Positions 1 to 6,345 of a stretch of DNA of 33,618 nt are shown here, piece after piece (the stretch's first letter is position 1; every line of letters starts with the position of its first letter). The stretch is from Actinomadura meyerae. GTDB lineage: Bacteria > Actinomycetota > Actinomycetes > Streptosporangiales > Streptosporangiaceae. Location: assembly GCF_900188445.1 (NCBI RefSeq), contig NZ_FZOR01000065.1, positions 1 to 33,618 on the forward strand, given 5' to 3'. Position numbers and translations under genes: made by a program. The notes under the pieces were generated by a model. The model worked only from the letters and a program-made list of their open reading frames with translations, ran no database searches and was not told the origin of the DNA.

Positions 1-95
1 GCCACGGGGCGACTCAACCCTCCGAAGAGGACCGAGCCGATAAAGGCACTGGCTTTTAACACGCTGTTGAGTTCTCAAGAAGCGGACACCCACCG
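1..95 (-). other. rRNA operon leader (upstream of 16S, off the left edge)
   Basis: Read on the minus strand, bases 80-62 give TTGAGAACTCAACAGCGTG, followed by TTAAAAGCCAGTG. This is the conserved actinobacterial motif found between the rRNA promoters and the 16S gene, associated with antitermination and RNase III processing. No 16S sequence is present, so the rRNA genes themselves should lie immediately beyond base 1, transcribed leftwards. Recognition is by memory of the motif. Confidence 0.75.
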
Positions 96-139
96 TGCTG
101 GATCCGCTTTCGCGTTTCCCGCCCCGGGGCGACTCTCTT

Positions 140-167
140 ACTTTATCGGTTCCGGCCGGTCTGTCAA
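140..167 (-). promoter_or_regulatory. rRNA operon promoter (proximal candidate)
   Basis: On the minus strand there is a perfect -35 TTGACA (167-162), a 16-base spacer and a -10 TAAAGT (145-140). It sits about 60 bases upstream of the conserved leader motif. The form resembles strong actinomycete rRNA promoters recognised by the housekeeping sigma factor. It is the best of three candidates in this gene-free stretch. Confidence 0.75.
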
Positions 168-231
168 TTTCGGCTTTCTCCGATAACGCCCATCCGATTC
201 CGCTTGCGCGGCGCCTTCCGGGCGGTGGTGC

Positions 232-260
232 TATTTCATCAGATCCGGCCCGTTTGTCAA
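232..260 (-). promoter_or_regulatory. rRNA operon promoter (middle candidate)
   Basis: On the minus strand a perfect -35 TTGACA (260-255) is followed after 17 bases by GAAATA (237-232). The -10 is weak, so this may be a conditional promoter or chance. Its position between two better candidates fits the multi-promoter layout usual for actinomycete rRNA operons. Confidence 0.45.
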
Positions 261-386
261 AACCGAGCCTTTTCCGACGCCCACCACGGCACAGCGGACA
301 CAGCACAACCGTGTCGACCGATTCGTTGGTGGTTTCCCCTTGGGTCGGCCGCCGGCAGGCGTCCCGCTCCCCGTGGGGCGAAGTGA

Positions 387-415
387 ACAGTATGCCCAGG
401 AGGCGGGAACGTCAA
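387..415 (-). promoter_or_regulatory. rRNA operon promoter (distal candidate)
   Basis: On the minus strand TTGACG (415-410), a 17-base spacer and TACTGT (392-387) form a good housekeeping-type promoter. Nothing in bases 96-597 looks coding, so the three promoters probably all serve the rRNA operon leaving the left edge. Confidence 0.6.
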
Positions 416-597
416 ACCGGCTCGCACGGCCGGATCGCTTCCGCCTCGGCACACCGCTCCGCCGGCGTGGGGCGCAACCCGCGCACAACACCCGTTCTAC
501 CTTGGGCTTCTTCCGGATTCGCCCCGCCTCGGCCGCCTCGTCCCTCCATTCGGGCCGCCAATGTTTCTTTTCGGCAACGCCGGAGGAACGGCCGAAC

Positions 598-945
598 TCA
601 CGGCTTGGCGAGGTAACCGCCGATGAAGAGCACCGCCTCGGCGAGCACCCAGATGATGGCCGCGACGGTCAGGAACGCGTCCAGCCGGTCGGGCCGGCGG
701 CGGATCGTGCGGGCGGCCCAGGCGGTGATGGCGATGGCCGTGGCGAGCAGAGCGAGTGGAGACGACAGCCGCACCGCGTCGGTGAAGCCGGCACCGCATC
801 CGGGGTCGTGCCCGTCGTCCTCACCGCAGAACGCGGCGTCGCCCCAGCCGCCGAGCGCGGAGAAGAACCAGAGGGCGGCCAGCGCGCAGTTCGCGATCGT
901 CGGGATCGCCGGCGAGATGCGCCAGCTGTTCGACCGGTCCGGCAT
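598..945 (-). CDS. Small membrane protein of unknown function
   Basis: A 115-residue protein if started at the ATG at 945. The reading frame is open to an ATG at 996, but the extra residues look non-coding. Three hydrophobic stretches are visible: near the N-terminus (IPTIANCALAALWFF), in the middle (LALLATAIAITAWAA) and near the C-terminus (AFLTVAAIIWVLAEAVLFIGG). Cysteines and acidic residues (CGEDDGHDPGC) lie in the first loop. I do not recognise the family. No clear ribosome binding site precedes the chosen start. It lies between the rRNA promoters and the scramblase-like genes and is probably transcribed alone. Confidence 0.65.
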   Translation of the reverse strand: MPDRSNSWRISPAIPTIANCALAALWFFSALGGWGDAAFCGEDDGHDPGCGAGFTDAVRLSSPLALLATAIAITAWAARTIRRRPDRLDAFLTVAAIIWVLAEAVLFIGGYLAKP

Positions 946-1014
946 GGCCTGCACGCACGGACGGTACCCCGCCCCGCGGACGCCGTGAAGGCCCATCCGC
1001 GGGGCGGGGGCCGG

Positions 1015-1602
1015 TCAGGTGATCTCCTTGGCCTCGTGCAGGTTCATGTCCATGACGATCGCGGTCATGACCGCCATGGTCCGCAGCGGTTCCGGAACGG
1101 GATCGGCGATCTCGGTCGCGTACTTGTCCGCGGTCGTCAGCAGGTGCGTCGCGAGCCCTGCCCACTTCTTTCGCACGTGTGCCACTTTGCGGCCGTCGGC
1201 ATCCTTCACCTGGAAGTTGTTGCGCGGCACGTCGACGTCCACCGCACCGATGAGCGTGCCGTCGTCGTCGTAGATGACGTAGCGGCGGCCGACCCGTTCG
1301 GTGACGAACGACCCGACGCGCTCGCCGTCCGGCCGGAGGATCTCGGTGTACTCGCGCCCGGTCTGCTTGTCCACGACCAGCAGCGGCTCACCGTCCGGAG
1401 TGGTCAGCGTCACGGCCCGGGCGTCGAGGTTCGACTTGCCCGGGAGCAGGCCCCGCATCTCCGAACGGCCCTCGTCACCGGTCTGCCCCGCGATGGCGAG
1501 GACGGTTCCGTCACCGTCCATCACCTTGTACCGCGACTTCGCGAACGGGCCCCGGCGAGGCTGTTCGATCCTGAGTACCGAAGGGCTGAACACTTCGCTC
1601 AC
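1015..1602 (-). CDS. Scramblase / LURP-one-like protein (copy 1)
   Basis: A 195-residue protein starting at GTG 1602, preceded by AGGAG seven bases upstream. The opening, S-V-L-R-I-E-Q-P-R-R followed by S-R-Y-K-V, and later strand-rich segments (LLVVDK, GRRYVIYDDDGTLIGAVDV, NNFQVKDADGRKVAHV) match the tubby-like beta-barrel fold of the scramblase (PF03803) / LURP-one-related group. The C-terminus has a hydrophobic helix (TMAVMTAIVMDMNL), which in scramblases sits at the membrane. It is a clear paralogue of the gene at 1989-2573: both share the opening motif, the K-K-W segment, L-T-T-A-D-K/R-Y and the C-terminal helix ending in E-(A/T)-K. In bacteria the function is not established; lipid translocation is only a family-based possibility. 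Confidence 0.8.
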   Translation of the reverse strand: MSEVFSPSVLRIEQPRRGPFAKSRYKVMDGDGTVLAIAGQTGDEGRSEMRGLLPGKSNLDARAVTLTTPDGEPLLVVDKQTGREYTEILRPDGERVGSFVTERVGRRYVIYDDDGTLIGAVDVDVPRNNFQVKDADGRKVAHVRKKWAGLATHLLTTADKYATEIADPVPEPLRTMAVMTAIVMDMNLHEAKEIT

Positions 1603-1988
1603 GCGTTCTCCTGCCTCATCAGCCGCATGGGCGCGGACCGCGTCACTCTCCCGACCTCCGCACCCTCGTCATGCGACGGCGTCCAACCGGCGATCCTGCC
1701 AACGCCGGACGCGCAGGGGAAGCACTTTCCCGGTCCGTGCCCGCCCGCCGGCGGTGCCTGGACCCGGCCAACGCATCGCTGACCTGCGCGGCCACGAGTC
1801 AAGGCATCCTTCGAGAAATACTTTCCTTCCGATCAAGGGCGCGCCGGAGACGCTCAGGCCGGACGTCCGGATGGCGCCGATACTGTCCGCGTGTTACTCG
1901 CCCCGTCGGCCTGGGCCTTCGTCAAGGCGGCGGCCACGCCGATCGCGTCCGCCCCGGGGCTGAGTTGCTCGACGCTGGCGCGGACGGG
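1603..1988. other. Intergenic region with no recognised gene
   Basis: 386 bases between the two scramblase-like genes. Short open frames exist on both strands but have arginine- and proline-heavy compositions typical of shadow frames, and none has a convincing start. The promoter for copy 1 should lie here, but I cannot point to a clear one. Confidence 0.5.
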
Positions 1989-2573
1989 TCAGTCGAGCGG
2001 CCAGTCCTTGGTCTCGTACAGCATCAGGTCGATCGCGAGTGGGGCGGCGACCACCAGGACGCGGAGCGGATCGGCGAGCGGCCGGAAGATCTCCAGCGAG
2101 TACCGGTCGGCGGTCGTCAGCATCTCCGTGGCGGCGCCCTTCCATTTCTTGTCGAGCTGCGCGACATGACCGCCGTGGGCGTCCAGCACCTGGAACTTGC
2201 GGCCGACGCGATTGCCGGCCAGGTGGCCGACGGGGCGCTCTGCGGCGTCCAGAAGCACGTAGTCGTAGCGCTCGCGGTTCTGCAGGGAGCCGATGTGGAC
2301 GCCGTCGCGGGTGTTCACGCGGGTCCTTCTCCTGTTCTCCTTGTCCACGATCAGCAGCGGGGCTCCCCCGGCGTCCTCGACATGGACGATCCGGCGGCCG
2401 TCACTGCCGCCGAGGGCCGTCCTGACCGCCTGCCGGAGCAGCGAGACGTCGCGCTCCTCCGCCGCCGCCAGCAGCCTTCCGCCGCCGTCGGAGATCTTGT
2501 ACCTGGAGCGGGCGGCGGGCGCACGGCGCGGCTGGTCGATGCGCAGTACCGGGGAGGTGAACAGGTCGATCAT
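1989..2573 (-). CDS. Scramblase / LURP-one-like protein (copy 2)
   Basis: A 194-residue protein if started at the ATG at 2573; upstream residues back to 2609 look non-coding. It opens with FTSPVLRIDQPRR, nearly identical to copy 1, and continues with the same strand pattern: LLIVDKENRRR, DYVLLDAAERPVGHLAG, RKFQVLDAHGGHVAQLDKKW. It ends with a hydrophobic helix (VLVVAAPLAIDLMLYETK). The layout matches scramblase/LOR-type proteins (PF03803 clan). The two copies have diverged considerably, so the duplication is old. There is only about 40 bases between this start and the groEL terminator. Its promoter must therefore be compact, or it depends on readthrough. Confidence 0.78.
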   Translation of the reverse strand: MIDLFTSPVLRIDQPRRAPAARSRYKISDGGGRLLAAAEERDVSLLRQAVRTALGGSDGRRIVHVEDAGGAPLLIVDKENRRRTRVNTRDGVHIGSLQNRERYDYVLLDAAERPVGHLAGNRVGRKFQVLDAHGGHVAQLDKKWKGAATEMLTTADRYSLEIFRPLADPLRVLVVAAPLAIDLMLYETKDWPLD

Positions 2574-2611
2574 GCCCGGATGATCGCAGCACCGCCGCGG
2601 GCGGCGCACAC

Positions 2612-2639
2612 AAAAGGGGCGGCCCGCGGGGCCGCCCCT
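2612..2639 (-). terminator. Intrinsic terminator of groEL
   Basis: A perfect 11-bp inverted repeat (2615-2625 with 2629-2639) has a three-base loop. Read on the minus strand it is followed by a short T run (2615-2612). It lies 30 bases after the groEL stop codon. Confidence 0.85.
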
Positions 2640-2668
2640 CTCATGTCGCGTCGGTTACGCGTCGCCGA

Positions 2669-4297
2669 TCAGAAGTCCATGCCGCCGGCGTCGGGCATGC
2701 CGCCCGCCGGGGCCGGGTTCTTCTCGGGCTTCTCGGCGATGACGGCCTCGGTGGTCAGGAACAGCGCGGCGATCGACGAGGCGTTCTGCAGCGCGGACCG
2801 GGTCACCTTGGCCGGGTCGAGGATGCCCGACTCGAACATGTTGACGTACTCGCCGGTGGCGGCGTTCAGGCCCTCACCCGGGGTGAGGTTGCGGACCCGC
2901 TCCACCACGACGCCGCCCTCGAGGCCGGCGTTCACGGCGATCTGCTTCAGCGGCTCCTCCAGAGCGCGCTTGACGATGTTGGCACCGGTGGCCTCGTCGC
3001 CCGCGAGCTCCAGCTTGTCGAACGCCTTGGTGCCGGCCTGCAGCAGCGCGACGCCACCGCCGGGGACGATGCCCTCCTCGACCGCGGCCTTGGCGTTGCG
3101 GACGGCGTCCTCGATGCGGTGCTTGCGCTCCTTGAGCTCGACCTCCGTCGCGGCGCCGGCCTTGATGACCGCGACACCGCCCGCGAGCTTGGCCAGGCGC
3201 TCCTGGAGCTTCTCGCGGTCGTAGTCGGAGTCGGTGTTGTCGATCTCGGTGCGGATCTGGTTGACCCGGCCCGCGATCTCGTTGGCGTCACCGGCGCCGT
3301 CCACGATGGTGGTCTCGTCCTTGGTGATGACGACCTTGCGGGCGCGGCCCAGCATGTCGGTCGTGGTGTTCTCCAGCTTGAGACCCACGTCCTCGCTGAT
3401 GACCTGGCCGCCGGTCAGCGTGGCGATGTCGCCCAGCATGGCCTTGCGGCGGTCGCCGAAGCCCGGGGCCTTCACGGCGACGGACTTGAAGATCCCTCGG
3501 ATCTTGTTGACGACCAGGGTGGCCAGGGCCTCGCCCTCGACGTCCTCAGCGATGATCAGCAGCGGCTTGCCGGACTGCATGACGCCCTCGAGGACGGGCA
3601 GCAGGTCCTTGTTGGCCGACGCCTTGCCCTGAACGATCAGGATGTACGGGTCCTCGAGGACCGCCTCCATCCGCTCGGGGTCGGTCACGAAGTAGTGCGA
3701 GATGTAGCCCTTGTCGAAGCGCATCCCCTCGGTGAGCTCGAGCTCCAGACCGAAGGTCTGGCTCTCCTCGACCGTGATGACGCCTTCCTTGCCGACCTTG
3801 TCCATCGCCTCGGCGATCATCTCGCCGATCTGCGGGTCGCCCGCGGAGATGGACGCCGTGGAGGCGATCTGCTCCTTGGTCTCCACGTCCTTGGCCAGCT
3901 TGGACAGCTCCTCGCTGACCCGCTCGACCGCGGCCTCGATGCCCCGCTTCAGCGACATCGGGTTCGCGCCCGCCGCCACGTTCCGCAGACCCTCGCGCAC
4001 CAGCGCCTGGGCCAGCACGGTCGCGGTGGTGGTGCCGTCACCCGCGACGTCGTCGGTCTTCTTGGCGACCTCCTTGACGAGCTCCGCGCCGATCTTCTCC
4101 CACGCGTCCTCGAGCTCGATCTCCTTGGCGATGGACACACCGTCGTTGGTGATCGTGGGGGCGCCCCACTTCTTCTCCAGCACGACGTTGCGACCCTTCG
4201 GACCAAGGGTCACCTTTACTGCATCGGCCAGCTGGTTCATGCCGCGCTCGAGACCGCGGCGGGCCTCCTCGTCGAACGCGATCATCTTTGCAGCCAT
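2669..4297 (-). CDS. groL: 60 kDa chaperonin GroEL (solo copy)
   Basis: A 542-residue cytoplasmic chaperonin that folds client proteins in an ATP-driven double-ring chamber. Hallmarks are visible throughout: the N-terminal LGPKGRNVVLEKKWGAPTI segment, the ATP-binding GDGTTTATVLAQ motif, and the EEGIVPGGGVALL segment near residues 405-420. The length is standard and the C-terminus ends in Gly-Gly-Met-Asp-Phe. The start at 4297 has GGGAGGA about ten bases upstream. No groES precedes it, which in actinomycetes identifies the second, stand-alone copy (GroEL2-type, with a Gly/Met rather than His-rich tail). A groES-groEL1 pair is expected elsewhere. Two CIRCE operators upstream indicate HrcA control. 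Confidence 0.98.
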   Translation of the reverse strand: MAAKMIAFDEEARRGLERGMNQLADAVKVTLGPKGRNVVLEKKWGAPTITNDGVSIAKEIELEDAWEKIGAELVKEVAKKTDDVAGDGTTTATVLAQALVREGLRNVAAGANPMSLKRGIEAAVERVSEELSKLAKDVETKEQIASTASISAGDPQIGEMIAEAMDKVGKEGVITVEESQTFGLELELTEGMRFDKGYISHYFVTDPERMEAVLEDPYILIVQGKASANKDLLPVLEGVMQSGKPLLIIAEDVEGEALATLVVNKIRGIFKSVAVKAPGFGDRRKAMLGDIATLTGGQVISEDVGLKLENTTTDMLGRARKVVITKDETTIVDGAGDANEIAGRVNQIRTEIDNTDSDYDREKLQERLAKLAGGVAVIKAGAATEVELKERKHRIEDAVRNAKAAVEEGIVPGGGVALLQAGTKAFDKLELAGDEATGANIVKRALEEPLKQIAVNAGLEGGVVVERVRNLTPGEGLNAATGEYVNMFESGILDPAKVTRSALQNASSIAALFLTTEAVIAEKPEKNPAPAGGMPDAGGMDF

Positions 4298-4426
4298 AGG
4301 CTCCAGTCCTCCCGGAACAAGGTGGCTTAGACGGATCGAGCCGACGCCCGCGACGGACGGCCCCGGCCGACGACTTCCATTCCGCCGCCGGACTGAGGCC
4401 TCATCGCCCCGACCCAGACTGTGAAG

Positions 4427-4453
4427 CTGTCACTCTCCACAGTAGAGTGCCAA
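4427..4453 (-). promoter_or_regulatory. CIRCE operator (HrcA), groEL-proximal
   Basis: CTGTCACTC, nine bases, then GAGTGCCAA: arms matching the CIRCE consensus TTAGCACTC-N9-GAGTGCTAA with a few mismatches, at the exact nine-base spacing. It lies about 130 bases upstream of the groEL start, within the untranslated leader or near the transcription start. Confidence 0.8.
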
Positions 4454-4458
4454 CCGTT

Positions 4459-4487
4459 TGTTTAGCACTCTACCCTGCCGAGTGCAA
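4459..4487 (-). promoter_or_regulatory. Candidate groEL promoter overlapped by CIRCE
   Basis: On the minus strand TTGCAC (4487-4482), a 17-base spacer and TAAACA (4464-4459). The -10 is imperfect. It is almost entirely covered by the distal CIRCE element, so HrcA binding would block polymerase directly. Confidence 0.45.
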
Positions 4488-4488
4488 G
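4462..4488 (-). promoter_or_regulatory. CIRCE operator (HrcA), distal
   Basis: TTAGCACTC (perfect left arm), nine bases, then GAGTGCAAG (7 of 9 to the right-arm consensus). With the element 9 bases away at 4427-4453 it forms a tandem pair, giving tight heat-shock repression of groEL by HrcA. Confidence 0.9.
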
Positions 4489-4519
4489 CGCCACACATCC
4501 TCGCCGGGGGAAGGTTCAT

Positions 4520-4849
4520 CTACCCGTCGGACCCGTCCCCACCTGCGACGGAACCCTGCTCGCGGGTGCTGCGGGTGTGTCGTCGGCGTCCGGCGGCCAG
4601 CAGGCGCAGGTCCGCTTGAGCCTGTCGGTGCAGCTGTTCGAGTTTGGTGACCAGGCCGGTTCGTTCGTTGATCGACAGGAAGCGGCGGGTCGTGTACTGG
4701 TCGATGCTGCGCATCGCGTCCTTGTGGACTGCGTCCAAGCGTCGCTCGGCGTCGGACGCGGCGGCTTCGGGCAGGCCGTCGTCCGAGGCGGCCAAGCGCG
4801 CGGCCGCGAGGACCTCCCGGTACTTTCGTTTGGCGTCGCCCAGATTCAT
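4520..4849 (-). CDS. Small helical protein of unknown function
   Basis: A 109-residue protein from the ATG at 4849; a GTG at 4858 is an alternative, and neither has a clear ribosome binding site. The sequence is almost all predicted helix, rich in Ala, Arg, Lys and Asp (LGDAKRKYREVLAAARLAAS, TKLEQLHRQAQADLRLLAAG). It ends in a polar, Gly/Ser-rich tail. I do not recognise the family. It follows the gene at 4875-5234 with a gap of about 25 bases and is likely co-transcribed with it. Its stop lies about 30 bases from the distal CIRCE of groEL. Confidence 0.65.
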   Translation of the reverse strand: MNLGDAKRKYREVLAAARLAASDDGLPEAAASDAERRLDAVHKDAMRSIDQYTTRRFLSINERTGLVTKLEQLHRQAQADLRLLAAGRRRHTRSTREQGSVAGGDGSDG

Positions 4850-4874
4850 GGCGGTCACACTTCGCGACGCGAAT

Positions 4875-5234
4875 TCAGGCGCGCCGGAGGGCGTCGCGGG
4901 TTCGGTCGGCGAAATCGTCCACTACTTGGGCCACCGCTTCGACCAGTGCCTTGCCGCTCGCGTCGCCGGTGACGCTCCAGACTTCGCGGTCTTCCTCCCC
5001 GACGCCGGTCACGCCGGGCACGGCGGTCAGCGCGGCGGCGATGCCGTCGCGCAGTTCGGATTCGAGGGGGTCGGTGCGAATGAACTCCATGACCGCGACG
5101 CCGACGCTCCACCAGGGGCCCTGGCGCAGCTTGGACGCCGAAACGGCGCGCAGGTCCGGCTCGCCGGTCTTGCGCGCCCACTCCTCGGCTATCGCGGAGT
5201 CGAGCGGCTTGAGTTGCTGGACGTCATCTTTCAC
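4875..5234 (-). CDS. Conserved hypothetical protein, about 119 residues
   Basis: The frame is open to an ATG at 5312. The GTG at 5234 gives a more natural protein beginning VKDDVQQLKPLDSAIAEEW, because the upstream residues are Pro/Arg-rich and look non-coding. Neither start has a good ribosome binding site. The protein has two halves: a W-rich N-terminal region (KTGEPDL, GPWWSVGVAVMEFI), and a C-terminal alpha/beta segment (ALTAVPGVTGVGEEDREVWSV, then a long helix VEAVAQVVDDFADRTRDAL). It is soluble with no signal peptide. I recall similar actinobacterial hypotheticals but no assigned function. It is divergent from the small membrane protein at 5319. Confidence 0.65.
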   Translation of the reverse strand: MKDDVQQLKPLDSAIAEEWARKTGEPDLRAVSASKLRQGPWWSVGVAVMEFIRTDPLESELRDGIAAALTAVPGVTGVGEEDREVWSVTGDASGKALVEAVAQVVDDFADRTRDALRRA

Positions 5235-5318
5235 GGGGTGGAGGCTAGCGGCACGCGTGCGGCAGAGCACGACCTGAGGGGGATGTGCCGGGGACGGCGG
5301 CCGGGAGATCATGGCGCC

Positions 5319-5597
5319 ATGACACGACGGAATGCCGGCCCTTTATGGGCCGTCGCCCGGTGGCCGCTCGTGGTCGGGCTGACATGTCTGGCCGGGGGCT
5401 GCCTCGTCCTTCGTATGGACGAAAAGCGTCCGTACAACTGCGACTTCAGCTGCGCCATGTCGAGTATCGGCTGGCAGGACCAGCTGGCGTTCGCGCTCTT
5501 CGTCCTCGGGGTCGTGGCGCTCTTGATCTGCGCCCTGGTCTGTGTGACGCACTGGGTGCTGTCGGCCGTCGGCATCGCTCGGAAGCGGCGGCGGTAG
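5319..5597 (+). CDS. Small two-helix membrane protein of unknown function
   Basis: A 92-residue protein from the ATG at 5319, with GGAG 11 bases upstream. The first hydrophobic segment (PLVVGLTCLAGGCLVL) looks like a signal anchor, or even a lipoprotein-like signal with two cysteines. A short loop with two further cysteines (NCDFSCAMSSIGWQDQ) precedes the second membrane helix (LAFALFVLGVVALLICALVCVTHWVL), and the tail is basic (RKRRR). Four or more cysteines lie at or near the membrane surface. The family is not recognised. Its stop is four bases from that of the convergent gene at 5602. Confidence 0.55.
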   Translation: MTRRNAGPLWAVARWPLVVGLTCLAGGCLVLRMDEKRPYNCDFSCAMSSIGWQDQLAFALFVLGVVALLICALVCVTHWVLSAVGIARKRRR

Positions 5598-5601
5598 GCC
5601 G

Positions 5602-5997
5602 CTATTCGGCGAGCAGGGCGCGGACGGTGGTGAGGCGTTCGCGGTGGTCTTCCAGCCAATCGCCGGGGACTTCGATCGTGAGTTCCACGGTCACCAGAAA
5701 GGAGTGTGCGTCGACCACGGCGACGTGCACGCGGTCGTGGTCGTCTACTTCCAGGTGGATTTCGGTGGCGCGCTGGCCTTCGCGCCAGGCGGCTTCGGTG
5801 TTTCCCTCTGCCAGCGAGTCGAGGACCTTCTCCCAGGCGGTGAGGTCTTCGGCGTCCAGCCACGTCTTCACGCTGCCGCTGACGAAATAGCTGCCGACCT
5901 CTATCTCGCCGGTGAGGCCGCCGTTCTCCTGGCCCGTCACCCGTAGCGCGACGCTGTTTCCGAGGTCGTCCGCGAGGTTGATCAGTTCCGCTGGCAC
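5602..5997 (-). CDS. DUF5959-like protein
   Basis: A 131-residue soluble protein. It opens ELINLADDLGNSVALRVTGQE, continues with a beta-rich region (GEIEVGSYFVSGSVKTWLDAEDLTAWEKVLDSLAEG) and ends EVPGDWLEDHRERLTTVRALL. This matches my memory of the actinobacterial DUF5959 family in length and order of elements: strand-rich N-half, central W-(E/S)-(K/R) helix, C-terminal helix. No function is known. The ATG at 5997 is 18 bases beyond the terminator of the thrC-cysO operon, so its own promoter must overlap the terminator or it has a very short leader. Confidence 0.7.
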   Translation of the reverse strand: MPAELINLADDLGNSVALRVTGQENGGLTGEIEVGSYFVSGSVKTWLDAEDLTAWEKVLDSLAEGNTEAAWREGQRATEIHLEVDDHDRVHVAVVDAHSFLVTVELTIEVPGDWLEDHRERLTTVRALLAE

Positions 5998-6015
5998 CGC
6001 GCCATCGTAGACCCG

Positions 6016-6045
6016 CGCCCGGTCCCGTGCGGACGGGACCGGGCG
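6016..6045 (-). terminator. Terminator of the thrC-cysO operon
   Basis: A perfect 13-bp inverted repeat (6016-6028 with 6033-6045) has a four-base loop and lies 12 bases after the cysO stop. There is no T tract, as is common in high-GC actinomycetes. Confidence 0.75.
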
Positions 6046-6056
6046 GCGGGCGGGCG

Positions 6057-6332
6057 TCAGCCGCCGGCGACGGCGGGGATGATCGAGATCTGCGCGCCGT
6101 CGGGGGTGGCGGTGTCGAGGCCGTCGGCGAAGCGGACGTCCTCGTCGCCGACGTAGACGTTGACGAAGCGGCGGATCTTGCCGGCGTCGTCCAGGATGCG
6201 GGCGGAGATGCCGGCGTAGCTCGCCTCCAGGTCGGCGACCACGGCGCGGAGGGTCGCGCCCTCCGCCTTCACCTCGGACTCGCCGCCGGTGTAGGTCCGC
6301 AGGATCGTCGGGATGCGCACGGAAACGCTCAT
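6057..6332 (-). CDS. cysO: CysO-type sulfur-carrier protein (MoaD/ThiS fold)
   Basis: A 91-residue ubiquitin-like protein ending in Ala-Gly-Gly, the C-terminus that is adenylated and thiocarboxylated in this family. The sequence runs closely along mycobacterial CysO as I remember it: IPTILR, TGG, L-x-A-V-V-A-D-L-E-A-x-Y-x-G-I, RFVNVYV-x-DEDVRF, DG-x-x-I-x-I-I-P-A-V-A-G-G. CysO thiocarboxylate donates sulfur to O-phosphoserine through CysM to make cysteine, and the Mec peptidase releases the product. Here it is 13 bases downstream of thrC with GAAGGAG before its ATG, so it shares the SAM-riboswitch-controlled transcript. No cysM or mec is present in the window. Confidence 0.85.
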   Translation of the reverse strand: MSVSVRIPTILRTYTGGESEVKAEGATLRAVVADLEASYAGISARILDDAGKIRRFVNVYVGDEDVRFADGLDTATPDGAQISIIPAVAGG

Positions 6333-6345
6333 GGTTCTCCTTCTC

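Noticed and set aside
95..616. Open frames on both strands over the rRNA promoter region
   Set aside because: They have proline/arginine/serine-rich compositions, overlap strong promoter elements and lack ribosome binding sites; they are shadows in high-GC DNA.
1599..1802. A 67-residue minus-strand frame overlapping the start of the first scramblase-like gene
   Set aside because: Composition looks non-coding. The overlap is explained by the AGGAG ribosome binding site of the downstream gene.
3119..4330. A 403-residue plus-strand frame antisense to groEL
   Set aside because: It is the mirror of groEL codon bias (Leu/Asp/Gly/Val/His-rich) with no domain.
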